A DNA stretch of 64,000 bases, taken from positions 18,061,213 to 18,125,212 of the forward strand of contig OY755183.1 of assembly GCA_963576735.1 (NCBI GenBank), read 5' to 3'. The notes beneath the pieces were generated by a model. The model was not told the DNA's origin and made no database searches. It saw only the letters and a list, made by a program, of their open reading frames with translations. The DNA comes from Bedellia somnulentella (Eukaryota > Arthropoda > Insecta > Lepidoptera > Bedelliidae). Made by a program: the position numbers and the translations under genes. Positions 11,401 to 20,519 of this stretch are shown here, one piece after another (position 1 is the first letter of the stretch; each line of letters begins with the position of its first letter).

Positions 11401-14400
11401 GGACGAAGTAATTATAATTTATCATTGAGATATTCACTTAGACTATAATAGCATTTATTTATTAGTAGCTCCTTAAGATTTTTTGAGAAATTAGCTATAG
11501 TGGCTTCCTCTCCGCGTGTAAATATTACATTGTTATAATGTCAATAATAATTGAATGTCAAGTTTAGCATTTATATACATCAAAAAAAGAAAGATTAAAA
11601 TTTATTTTCAGACAGTATTTTACATAATTCATGACATATCTTTGTGTAATGATCACATAAAACAAAGTTAATGAATGTAGAGTCCAAATATTACAGTTTG
11701 CTATGAAATCGACAATACAGTATATACAATGGTCAATTAAATAATACAGATTTAAAAATATTCAATGTCAACTTTTTCATGTCGTCACTAATAATATTAA
11801 ATAATTTGATAGCCATTTCATAACAAATTCGCTGACAAATAGCCAGACATTTTGCAGCAGAATGCTCGTATTGTATATTATGGTTACTCCGTTGTGGTCT
11901 AATTTTTGGCGGTTGCAAAGTAAATAAATATGGATTTCTGTAAACGAAAATTAAAAGCTCATAAATGTATAGTGATGGAAAGGGAAATATTTTTAACTTT
12001 TTAATAGCGGTACGCTATCAAGAAAGTCAGCCCCGCATAATATACGAATAATTTCTTTTTGTAGTTTGAAAACTCTATCTGAGTCCACAGAGATACCCCA
12101 AAGTATAATTCCATAGGTACCTTAAAACTGAGGACACATCCGTGATAGAAGGTAAGGGCGGCACTCTCTGATACGACATACCTTATTCGGTAGATGACAA
12201 ACAAATATTTTTCCAGTTTTGTGGATATGTCCTAAATCCATAAATTCTATCCTCCATAAATCCTAAGACTTTTGTTGATTCGACTGCCTTTATAGTTTTA
12301 CCGTCATAATTTATTTTTAAATTTAGTGGTTATCGTTTGTAAGTTCGAAATTGTATAAATTCGGTTTTATTAATATTTAATTGCAAATTATTCTTGTTAA
12401 GCTACATAATCATATTATTTAAAGTAAAATACAAATACAAATAGTTTATTCAAGGAAAGCGTATGTGTAAAATTAATGTCATTTTCAAATGTATTCAAAT
12501 TATTGCATTTTATAAGTATGGTAGTATCGTCAGCGTAAAGAACACATTTATTTTCTGTCACCTGTGACAGGTCATTTAAATAAAGTAAAAATAAAAGAGG
12601 ACCAAGGATACTACCCTGCGGTACGCCACATTTGACGGATTGCTTATGTGATTGAAAGACATTAAGTTGTTTATTTGCAATGTTACTAATTTCTACGCAT
12701 TGTTTTCTATTGGTCAGATAACTTTCTAACCATTTATACGCTTGTCCTCCAAAAACATATCTTTCAAGTTTTTCTAATGCTGTGGGATGATGAACAAAAT
12801 CAAATGCTTTTGTCATATCCAACAGTATACCGATTACTGGTAACTTTCAGTTTAAACAATCTGTTACATTTCTCAACAAGTTAAAACAGGCTAAGGTGGT
12901 AGAGGACCCTTTTCTAAAGCCATATTGGTTCGGGAACAATATCGAATGAACTGTCAAAAAACTACACAATTTATCATACATCACTTTTTCAAGAATTTTT
13001 GAGATCACTGGTATAAGTGCAATTGGTCTGTAATTTTTTAATACGTGACGCTTACCTGATTTATGCAACGGTTTAATTACAGATAGCTTAAGACGTTCAG
13101 GAAAGGTTCCTTCTGTTAGAGACTGATTTATTATATGGGTCATCGGAATTGTCAATTGTGTTGCGCATTTTTTTTAATAGAAAAGTTGGTATATGATTGT
13201 ATCCGGAAGCAGATGTATTTTTAAGATTTTGTATGATTTTATAAATGCCATTTGGGTCCGTGGGAGTCAAAAATATAGAGCTTGCTATAATAAATATATT
13301 ATCGTCAAGTTTAATTTCGCATATGTCAGGTTTTTGTGTTTCTAGTTCAAAGTTATTTTTGATAATACTCCATGATGCTTTACTTAGATTTTTGGATTGC
13401 TTTAAACACCGCATATTATTTAATCTTTGAGAAGTTCCTATTACCTTTTTTAGTGTTGTGTACTATTTTAACTCTTTGTAGTTAAGTTTTTTATTTGTGG
13501 GATCATACATGTACTTTAAATAAAGTTGTCGCTTGCGAACACCGCATCGACGTATACCCCTTGATAACCATTTATTTCTAATGGGTTTTTGTGTTATTCT
13601 CAAAGTTTTCAACGGGAAACAAAGCTGAAATAATAAGACGATGAGATCATGAAACTCATTAAAAGTTTTATTAGTATCAGTTGTTCCTAATACATCATTG
13701 AAAGACAGAGCTGATATGCATTCGGTAAACTTAAGAACGTTTTCTTGTGAAAAATCACGGACTGTTTTGAACACCAGTTTGGTTTATGAGAGAAACCTTT
13801 TATCGTTTGAACGTCACAAAAAAGAGTTTGGCATGATTCGTGATCAGATAGAGGAAGAAGATGAATCTCGCTTTCAGTTTTCGTCATATTGCTGGCTATA
13901 AGATCAATACAAGATTTCTTCCTTGTCGGCTTATTGATGTGGTTTACAATTATTATTTAAAGTAATGCAATAAGTTCTTTAGAAAATTTGTTATCCTTTA
14001 AAATATCTTAGCGACACTATAAAGCTACTTGTTACCATGGCAAACCTATTAACGAATACAAAAATAGGTACAAAATGGCTGATTGTCATTTGACATGTTA
14101 GGATAGGCTTTGGGAGCTGTTTTGGAATTTTTGTAGGAAATTATTTTCTCAGATTTAAACATGATCAGAGTCGCCAATCATTGTTAGAGCAATCAATTTT
14201 AAAAAAAATATTTTATTTAAAATAGCGTATTTTTTTTGAAACATGGTTTGCTAAAGATGTTACAAATTTCAATGATCACATTCCATGTATGTCCAACATG
14301 TAAATTGGAGATTTGAATGACCAAACAATCCAAACTTTAGATGATTTAGTTTGCCAAACAGTACTAGGCCAGGTCAAATAGCAGTATACATAGAATTGAA

Positions 14401-16863
14401 CCACTTAAGGGCTATATATTCAATACACTTTTTATACTCTCGCGGTTGGTCGACAATATCCTATTAATATTATAAATGTGAAAGTTTAGATATTTGCATG
14501 TTTGTGTTTGAGGTGAAAAGGCTTCTCAATTACAGAATGTATAAAATGAAATTTAGCAGAATGTTAGATAATGACCCCAATTATAACATAGGATACTTTT
14601 TATCAAATAAGATTACGAATATTTTTAAATCACTTACTTTTGCCCGACGTTTCGGCACACGTACTGGTGCCGTGATCACGTAAGTGATTTAAAAATATTT
14701 CGTTGTTTATTCCCGACTATTATATATAACGCCTTTATATTTGTCGTTATGCATGGTCCAGCTTTTACGAAGCTTTATTGAGATCCGAAAATTGTGGGCT
14801 CGTTCTTTTTCCAGATAAATGTATTTAATTGACATAGAAGTTTACTATAGTATCTTGACAGTTTCACAGAAGAAGTATTTTTTTAAGTTTTCCTTATGTG
14901 TATAATTAATATTTTTTACATACATACATATATTCACGGATATAATTCCCTAGAAGTGGTAGCCAGAGCTAAGGAATTAGAAATTCCTCAGCCACTTTTG
15001 GAAAGTTGTGTGGGGAAAAGATGGTAAAATAAAGATTGTTGGTGATGGGTCTCCAATCGCATCGCCCAAAAATCCCTTCATAGCCCAATACCGTTAGTCA
15101 CCTCTTACGTACACCCACTGGAAGAAATGGAGTAGTGCTATTCTAAGCCGACACTACACAGCATATACCGAAAATATAAAAGTTTCTTTCTGAGTCTTCC
15201 GAAATTCCTTAGCAAGATTTATTATCGTACTATTTTTAATAAATAATATGTTTCCAGGAGGAGTTAGCAGCATCACAAGAAGAAACCCGTCGTCTGCGCG
15301 GCGTGCAGGCGGGCGCGTCACGTGACCTGCGACAAGCCGCCGCGCTGGCCGACACCTCGCTTAGGTCAGTCACGTGGGACACAACTTAAAACTCATGAAA
15401 AAAAAGATTTAAATTATGTGATAGGCGTTTTCAACATTTGCATTCTATCTGAAAAGGTAGACAAGTGGCCTTCCGAAATAGTAAAAATTCGGAGGTAGGA
15501 AACGCAAACACTACTTGAACGTGTAAAAGAAATAAAGGATAGAAGAATTTCGCGCTGGCAGCCATTGACACGGTAGCTCAGTTGGCAGAGCGACGGGGGC
15601 GTATACCCGAGGTCGCGGGTTCGATTCCCGCCTGTGTCCAAAAGTTTTCTTTTCTTTATTCATTAGAACGAGCTGTTTATTTATTTACATATGGGAAACA
15701 AACAGCTGTAATACTTAAAATTATAACACACTTTGAATACAAATCAACTAACAGTATCAATATGGAATGTGAATCACTAACTTTTGTGTATGGAATCTGG
15801 CAAAAAATCTAATGTAATAAATTCGTGCTAATGCACACGGATACAACTTGATGAAAGTATGTGACTTATACTTGTGTAAGTGAGATAAGTGAGTGAGAAA
15901 GAAATTCTCCGATGACCAAATCTATCTGTATTATTTTTTTCTCATGCATACATATACTCACGGCTATATATCATAAGAAGAGGAAGCCAGAGTTATAGCA
16001 GTAGATATTCGTCAGCCACCTCTGATAGTTGAGCTAAGTTGTCTTCTCGATTCAAGAAAGATAGTATTTATTCATTACCTAAAGGAACGTAAACAATGAA
16101 GTACAACAATAATAGTATAAAAAGTATAATATAAACAATTGAAAAGTGTGGTGTGAAAGATGATATTGTAAGAAAGATAGAAAAAGGAATGTTGAGATGG
16201 TTTGGACAGATAGAGAGAATGGATGACAGTAAATTGGTGAAAGAGATCTATAGAGGTAGTGTGGATGGTAATGTTAGTAGAGGACGACCACGGAGAACAC
16301 ACTTGGACCAAATTGAGAGTGTGCTCAAAAAGGCAGGCGTCCGAAGTATGAAGAATAAAAGAGCATGTATGAAAAGATTGATGGATGTAAACGAAGCTAT
16401 AGAAAGAGTTTGTCAGGATCGTAAGAAGTGGCGATCGATAGTCTCTGCCTACCCCAATGGGAACTAATGGCGTAAGTATATGCATGTATGTATGTATAAA
16501 CAATTGGAAGGCAATTAAAATGTGTTTTGTTCATGAAAACCCCATGTGGGTATTATTTCTAATAAATAAAGGAAAGTTTTTTTAAATTTTATTTATTAAA
16601 AAGTGCAAAAGAAACAAAGGAATGAAGAATTTCGCACTAAAAGCCATTGAAACTATAGCTCAGTTTGCAGAGCGACAGGGGCGTATATACCCGGAGGTCG
16701 TGGATTCGATCCCTGCTGGTGTCGAAATGTATCCTTTATTTATTAGAAATTTAAAGGCAAGCCTTAACTGTTAAAATACTAACCTTATTTTTTTTATTTC
16801 AGGGATCTATTATCGGGCCTAGAGCAATTGCGATCGCTGAGCGACGCGCTGGAGCCGACTTGA
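5304..16863 (+). CDS. ENTR1: ENTR1-like endosome-associated trafficking regulator (7 exons)
   Basis: Join 5304-5484, 5556-6293, 8310-8427, 9263-9476, 10950-11012, 15258-15364, 16803-16863. All introns are GT-AG, the frame closes exactly, and the product is 493 residues. The start ATG 5304 (atcatggcg) is preferred to the upstream in-frame starts because of its Kozak context and the acidic MAEDDD beginning. Residues 71-75 read NPFSF, followed by HFLKRD, the hallmark NPFSFxxFLK of ENTR1/SDCCAG3. Residues 85-305 are low-complexity with repeated PLDL and LPDF motifs. From about 330 there is a coiled coil, ending with a short leucine-rich helix (DLLSGLEQLRSL) that matches the family C terminus. The vertebrate protein works on endosomes with retromer in cargo recycling and cytokinesis. 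The introns are packed with repeats. Confidence 0.8.
5556..6293 (+). CDS. ENTR1: ENTR1-like exon 2
   Basis: Acceptor tgcag at 5551-5555, donor gtaagt at 6294. Encodes the NPFSF motif and the long disordered region with PLDL motifs at residues 200, 255, 269 and 299 and LPDF at 180 and 206. Confidence 0.85.
6664..6740 (+). repeat. SINE-C 3' fragment
   Basis: Contains taggtggcgct and ggtacctctgccaacccctt, the 3' part of the SINE-C unit seen whole at 58751-59117. Located in ENTR1 intron 2; nothing else is recognisable from 6294 to 7065. Confidence 0.6.
7066..7128 (+). repeat. SINE-D tail fragment
   Basis: The agtatcccata ... ttggagctaa pattern matches the 3' body of the tRNA-derived SINE at 10706-10912. 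Confidence 0.45.
7133..7415 (-). repeat. RTE LINE 3'-end fragment, antisense
   Basis: The minus strand corresponds to the last coding part of the RTE reverse transcriptase (compare 16141-16500 and 43284-43680) and ends in gcgtgagtatatgtatgt. Heavily decayed. Confidence 0.7.
7550..7593. repeat. Near-perfect 20-bp-arm hairpin
   Basis: gattagttacacaagcaagc and its reverse complement (one mismatch) are separated by four bases. No known function. It is inside ENTR1 intron 2, so it would be transcribed and could fold. Confidence 0.5.
7779..8034 (+). repeat. SINE-A, near full-length
   Basis: Runs from gccgtgtagtgccggcttag to the tatgtatgt tail, in ENTR1 intron 2 in the sense orientation. Confidence 0.8.
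8310..8427 (+). CDS. ENTR1: ENTR1-like exon 3
   Basis: Acceptor ttccag ends at 8309, donor gtatta at 8428. Encodes a third LPDF motif (residues 313-316) and the start of the coiled coil (ERLETLSDQLEQA). Confidence 0.85.
8455..8640 (+). repeat. Degenerate SINE-C-like repeat
   Basis: Shares gttaacggtgagg and acatcgtgagg with the SINE-C body, after a tRNA-like stretch beginning gataactcaatgg. Diverged; lies in ENTR1 intron 3. Confidence 0.45.
8955..9060 (-). repeat. MITE-G fragment
   Basis: Reverse complement of the repeat at 44635-45148, sharing gcacgagcgctattttatcg and cacttacttagta. Confidence 0.5.
9263..9476 (+). CDS. ENTR1: ENTR1-like exon 4
   Basis: Acceptor aatag ends at 9262, donor gtacgt at 9477. 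Much more GC-rich than its surroundings. Codes for coiled coil with an in-frame 18-bp duplication giving ARASETARASETA. The antisense frame over it is a shadow. Confidence 0.85.
9505..9762 (-). repeat. SINE-A, near full-length antisense
   Basis: From the acatac-rich tail to ccggcactacacag. It starts about 30 bp after the donor of ENTR1-like exon 4. The 88-codon frame at 9595-9861 is a shadow of this repeat. Confidence 0.8.
10277..10360 (+). repeat. SINE-C 3' fragment
   Basis: Has agtacctctgccaacttctt and cggcgtgaacgtttatgttt, matching the SINE-C 3' end. The preceding 9763-10276 has no recognised feature. Confidence 0.65.
10452..10693 (+). repeat. Dispersed repeat F, complete-looking copy
   Basis: Begins actagctgacccgacagact and ends cctttataatattaatagga. 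Almost identical to 58259-58483 except for an extra catccata-type repeat. Short, non-coding, no inverted ends. Such ctagctgacc...aatattaatagga elements are common in lepidopteran genomes (from memory); class not assigned. Confidence 0.65.
10706..10912 (+). repeat. SINE-D, tRNA-derived
   Basis: A-box-like tggccgagtgg and B box gggttcgatcccc mark a tRNA-related head, followed by a body with gttagtatcccat and tttggggctaagtcg. This is a common lepidopteran SINE layout. The tRNA part does not fold as a normal tRNA, so it is not called as a gene. Confidence 0.7.
10950..11012 (+). CDS. ENTR1: ENTR1-like exon 5
   Basis: A 21-codon exon (SHGADTESIVSRL...) in phase 0 at both ends, between acceptor ttttcag and donor gtaata. 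Heptad-like Leu/Ile spacing continues the coiled coil. Confidence 0.8.
11034..11215 (-). repeat. SINE-A, degenerate antisense copy
   Basis: Weak but ordered match to the unit: acatatacttact, cagagcctcagt, cctcagccactattgg, then atgggtttccagcc. Directly downstream of ENTR1-like exon 5. Confidence 0.5.
11640..13955 (-). pseudogene. CR1/Jockey-group LINE remnant, 5'-truncated
   Basis: Minus-strand frames with shifts give, in order, the end of the endonuclease (LPLSDHES, 13887 downward), the linker, RT fingers (NYRPIALIPVISKILEKV and FPNQYGFRKGSST near 12900-13060) and the palm (MDMTKAFDFVHH, GVPQGSILGPLLFLLYLNDL, LYADDT; 12822 down to 12415). Decayed C-terminal frames follow to about 11733. At least four frame breaks; dead. 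It lies antisense in ENTR1 intron 5 and belongs to the same group as the LINE at 32345-37545. Confidence 0.8.
14455..14610 (-). repeat. Repeat-F-like fragment, antisense
   Basis: tcctattaatattataaatg at the left is the reverse complement of the repeat F end; further right, gttagataatgacccc also occurs in the copy at 297-478. Nothing is recognised in 13956-14454. Confidence 0.5.
14615..14702. repeat. Hairpin with about 21-bp arms
   Basis: aatatttttaaatcacttac is matched by gtaagtgatttaaaaatatt around a ~40-base loop containing cgacgtttcggcac. MITE fragment or hairpin; function unknown. Confidence 0.5.
14919..15163 (-). repeat. SINE-A, near full-length antisense
   Basis: From acatacatacatatattcac to gccgacactacacag, about 95 bp before ENTR1-like exon 6. 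Confidence 0.8.
15258..15364 (+). CDS. ENTR1: ENTR1-like exon 6
   Basis: Acceptor tttccag, donor gtcagt. GC-rich coiled-coil exon (EELAASQEETRRLRG...) leading into the conserved C-terminal helix. Confidence 0.85.
15391..15668 (+). repeat. SINE-B with tRNA-like domain
   Basis: A ~150-bp head (aaattatgtgataggcg ... ctacttgaacgtg) precedes a tRNA-like domain at 15567-15638 with A box tagctcagttggc, B box ggttcgattccc and a 7-bp acceptor-like pairing with one G-U. A short tail ends ctttattcattag. It begins about 25 bp after ENTR1-like exon 6. The anticodon arm is irregular, so it is a SINE and not a tRNA gene. Confidence 0.7.
15945..16035 (-). repeat. SINE-A 3' fragment
   Basis: acatatactcacggctata followed by a diverged remnant of the unit. 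Confidence 0.6.
16141..16500 (+). pseudogene. RTE LINE reverse transcriptase C terminus plus 3' tail
   Basis: The frame 16153-16467 encodes GMLRWFGQIERMDD, then RGRPRRTHLDQIE, the typical C-terminal end of RTE-clade ORF2, with stop TAA before ggcgtaagtatatgcatgta. The rest of the LINE is absent, as expected of 5' truncation during target-primed insertion. In ENTR1 intron 6. Confidence 0.8.
16545..16755 (+). repeat. SINE-B copy, diverged
   Basis: A tRNA-like domain at about 16650-16724 (tagctcagtttgcagagc ... ggattcgatccc) is flanked on both sides by inverted copies of ctaataaataaaggaaag. Ends about 45 bp before ENTR1-like exon 7. Confidence 0.6.
16803..16863 (+). CDS. ENTR1: ENTR1-like exon 7 (last)
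   Basis: Acceptor tttcag ends at 16802; the frame ends LSDALEPT-stop at 16861-16863. This is the C-terminal leucine-rich helix shared with the ENTR1 family. Confidence 0.85.
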
Positions 16864-17397
16864 TCTAATATTGTATTTACTGATAATGTAATGTTACGTT
16901 TCTATTGAAATCTCCATTTTTTATTATTATTATAAACTGCATAATACTCTTAATGTGTTTTATTGTCTATGCATTGCGTAGTAACGAAAGCTTCTCAAAT
17001 TCTATGAGGGTAATCTCATTTGGGACGCTTGGAACTGAATACCTGTGATTGGGGACCGTAGAACTTTATTTTATCCTTTCAAGAGTTTTATTGGGTATGG
17101 CTGAATATGTTGAGACTCTGAAATATCCTTTACACGGGGAAACCTAATCAGAAAGAAATGCATTATGTGGGATTGCAAAATAACTTTACATATTAGCTGT
17201 AAGTCCTTTCAAATTGAAAAATACCTAAAGATGTCATAAATCCTACACAACAGCTATCTTTAGTAGTACTAGACTACATTTTGTGCATCCGGTTTACATG
17301 AAAAATACCAAAACACTATCTTAACTTCTGTTTTTTTATATTTATATTCTCGCGGGCGTTGTAATAGATATAAAGAACATTGAGACGTTTTAAGTGA
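16864..17397. other. 3' flank of the ENTR1-like gene
   Basis: Presumed 3' UTR followed by intergenic DNA. No canonical aataaa lies close to the stop; attattattataaactgc near 16925 could serve. No other gene is visible. Confidence 0.4.
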
Positions 17398-17526
17398 TTA
17401 TTGGGCGATGCAGTTGGAGACCCATTTGACTACCTTTTCCCCATTCAACTTCCAAAAGTGCATAAAGAATTACTATCTCTGAAGCTGTGGCTACCCTTTT
17501 TTGGGATTTATAGCCGTTAGTATATA
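17398..17526 (+). repeat. SINE-A partial copy
   Basis: Sense 3' half: gggcgatgcagttggagacc through ttatagccgttagtatata. Confidence 0.7.
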
Positions 17527-17702
17527 CTCATTATTGATTGATGGATGAGTTTCATATATTCTTTTTTGTAGTGGTTATATCAGTCAATCGCATCAAGTTT
17601 CAAATTTCTAGATACAGTATATTTATAGATCAAAAATCTGTATACTATATTTCAATCCCTTGGGGGGTGAGTTCCAAAAAACCTTTTTAATTACTTACTT
17701 AC

Positions 17703-19812
17703 AGACCCTAATGCTGCCCTTTCGTATCTTGTAGATTCAGTACAAACAGCTATTGCAGAAACTACAACAGTCGTGCCCATTCCCCACCGCTTACGAATCA
17801 TTAAACCTTGGATCACTGCTGGTCTACTCAGGTGTATGTGAAACAGAGACTACCTTCACAAAAAATTGAAACTAGACCCTAAAAACACCACTCTCTCTCT
17901 TACTTTCAAAAGGTATCGTGGTTTTTGTAACAATCTTTTAAAAAAGGCTAAGGACAATTACGAAAGAAGTGAATTGGAAAATGCGAAGTCAAACACTAAA
18001 CAGTTATGGCGAGTCATTGGTGATGTTGCTGGTATAAAAAAAACTAAATCAACTGCAAAAGATCTGCTTAACTCTCGCCCCTGTCCCTCCCAATCTGTGA
18101 ATGACGTAAACAACTTCTTTGTTGAAGTAGGCAGACATATTGCAGAAAATATAGTTCCGTTTCCTGAGGAAGCGCCGACTCAGCCAGTTTCACTGCCGTC
18201 ACAAAGTAAACTCGCTGATTCTTTTGTCTTACTCGACACTGACTATGATGAGATAGACAAGGTTATAAACTTGATAAAGTCAGAATGTGCAGTTGGATGG
18301 GATGGCATACCATCTGAAGTCATTAAACGATTCAAAAATATTATGATCCCTTCTCTTGCACATATTATTAATCTTAGTTTTCATCTGGGTGTCTTCCCAG
18401 ATTATTTGAAAAAAGCTGTGGTCCATCCAATTTATAAGTCGGGAGATAAATATAATATAACTAATTACCGTCCAATTTCTGTCCTTCCCGCCTTGTCAAA
18501 AATTATAGAACGCCTCATAAATTCTCGTTTGATCGCTTATCTAGAGGACAAAAACTTGCTATCCCTAAACCAATACGGTTTCCGACGCGGACGATCTACG
18601 ACAGAAGCAGTCCACAACTTAACCGACCACATAGCTCGTAATTTAGACAAAGGTAAAAGAGTTTTGTCTATCTTCTTGGACCTGGCTAAAGCGTTCGATA
18701 GTACCTCCATCCCAATTCTTTTGCGCAAAATGGAGGCTATGGGAATTCGTGGTACACAGCTAAAGTTGTTCGAAAGCTATTTGACCGACCGGTCTCAGTA
18801 TGTTACTATTGAGGGTATCACAAGCTCCCCACTTAACATCAAATATGGTGTTCCTCAGGGAAGCATACTGGGACCGCTGCTCTTTCTCATATATATTAAT
18901 GAGCTGTCCGACTTCAAACTGAACGATGGCCAAATTATTTCTTTTGCTGACGACACTGTACTCACATTTACTGGTTCTTCATGGTATGAAACTTTCAACT
19001 CTGCTCAACAAGGCTTTAATATAATATCTAAGTGGTTAGTGGCAAACAGTCTATCATTAAATACAACAAAGACTAAATACATGACCTTCTCGATTACAGA
19101 AAAAACGCAACCTCCCCCGGATACTTATGTATTACGCAAGTTCTGTTTCCACAGTAACGCTCGCAGTTCTTGTTCTTGTCCGTTAATTGAGAGGGTCAAG
19201 GTCATAAGATATTTAGGTGTAATGGTAGATTATAAGCTCACCTTTTCCGAACATATGTCTCATGTCGCCTCAAGGGTCAGGAAGCTAATTTACGTCTTCA
19301 GCAAATTGCGAAATATTTCTAATCCCGCCCTTCTTAAGACAGTATACATAGCACTCTGTCAATCTATATTAACTTACTGTATATCTTCATGGGGGGGTGC
19401 TTCCAAATCTTTACTGATTACACTAGAACGCGCCCAAAGGGCTGTTCTCAAAACGATTAATCGTAAACCTCGACTCTTCCCTACTTACGAACTTTACAGT
19501 AGTAGTAGTTTATTAACTGTCCGCCAGCTCTTTATTCTACATACTCTGCTTAAACAGCACTCTCAAACGCCTCCCCCGTTACCTTCAAACTCTCGTTCTT
19601 CCCGCTATCCACTTTTTGCCTCCGTTCCACGTCTTAAAACCCAATTTGCAAATCGGTTCTTCTGTTTCTTGGGACCATTACTTTACAATAAAGTGAATAA
19701 ATTGATGCCTAGTAACCAACTTTCTGCATTCAATTTTAAGAAAAAAATTACTGACTTTCTCCTAACCCTGAATTATGACGACACAGAGATGCTTCTTACC
19801 TATATCAAATAA
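17703..19812 (+). pseudogene. LINE E ORF2: reverse transcriptase, one nonsense codon
   Basis: In-frame from about 17703 with one TGA at 17839-17841 (after LLRCM), then open for 648 codons. RT motifs: NYRPISVLPALSKIIERLI, NQYGFRRGRST, FLDLAKAFDS, GVPQGSILGPLLFLIYINEL, FADDT, then YLGVMVDYKL and the C-terminal ERAQRAVLKT region. A C-x8-C-x-C cluster near 19141-19180 is shared with LINEs B and C. No endonuclease remains. Confidence 0.85.
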
Positions 19813-19845
19813 TTATATATCCAATTATATATATATTTACGCAAA

Positions 19846-19897
19846 CACACACATACATATACAAATACTACAAACACCCCTATAAACACATTCAAAC

Positions 19898-19932
<35 letters not shown>

Positions 19933-19935
19933 AAT
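19846..19935. repeat. CA-rich microsatellite in LINE E 3' UTR
   Basis: Tracts of (ac)n start about 30 bases after the stop codon. LINEs C and B of the same group have the same arrangement, so the tract appears to be part of the element. Confidence 0.85.
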
Positions 19936-20131
19936 ACATATTTTCTTACTAGAGGAGAACACGATTTGTTTTTGTATTCTTTTAAAAATGAAATTATTAG
20001 TGTCCATTGCACAGGCACGACCTATAATGGCACTAATGTACTCTATATGTCTCACCCTTAATATAATTGTAAAATATGTGCTCTAGTATAATTTGTACAT
20101 AGGTTAATTAGAAAATAAACGATTATTATTA

Positions 20132-20505
20132 TTGCCGATGCCAAGCCATCTGGTGGCTGAGGTGATCGCGCAGACCTACCAGGTGGTCGGGCCGGTCTGC
20201 GGCGGCTGGGGGACCGCATGCTGCCACGTCCAGCCCCAGCTCCAGACGCGCCCCAGCGATAGCCCCTGGGAAGCGGCCCTATTCACTCATCGTTTCTATT
20301 CTCTGCCATTTTACGATGAGCGAAGATTCACCCGGGGTTTCACTCACTTGCCCCGGGGAGACCGTTATTGCTCTATTTTGCGCTGAGACCAGTTTGTAGA
20401 CACGGTCAACACCTACAAACTCAAGCGCTGACTATTTGCATTGCTGGAATGGCAAGCTGGTAAAAATGTCATCCTGCCATTCCAACAATGGCAGGATGAC
20501 ATTTT
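20132..20505 (-). mobile_element. Dong-like element, fragment with 5' end only (copy 0)
   Basis: Essentially identical, as far as I could read, to 24047-24420, the 5' UTR and start of the N-terminal coding region of copy 1, at an offset of exactly 3915 bp. It keeps the element's 5' end, including the terminal hairpin, but lacks everything 3'. That is the opposite of normal target-primed truncation. It joins the LINE E tail at 20131/20132. Confidence 0.85.
20463..20505. repeat. Perfect 19-bp hairpin at the 5' end of Dong copy 0
   Basis: aaaatgtcatcctgccatt and its exact reverse complement are separated by ccaac. The same hairpin is at 24378-24420. Copy 2 lacks it and continues instead into about 30 bases of extra 5' sequence. 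Confidence 0.9.
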
Positions 20506-20519
20506 ATTATTATTATTTT

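Larger units (their letters stand above)
17703..20131 (+). mobile_element. CR1/Jockey-group LINE E, 5'-truncated
   Basis: Reverse-transcriptase coding region to 19812, a CA-rich microsatellite at about 19846-19935, then a 3' UTR ending aaaataaacgattattatta. The endonuclease and first ORF are missing. The terminal TTA repeat abuts the Dong-like array, whose elements insert in TAA repeats, so this tail may have been the Dong target. Confidence 0.85.

Noticed and set aside
19800..20055. Two minus-strand ORFs rich in Val and Cys
   Set aside because: Translation of the CA microsatellite in the LINE E 3' UTR.
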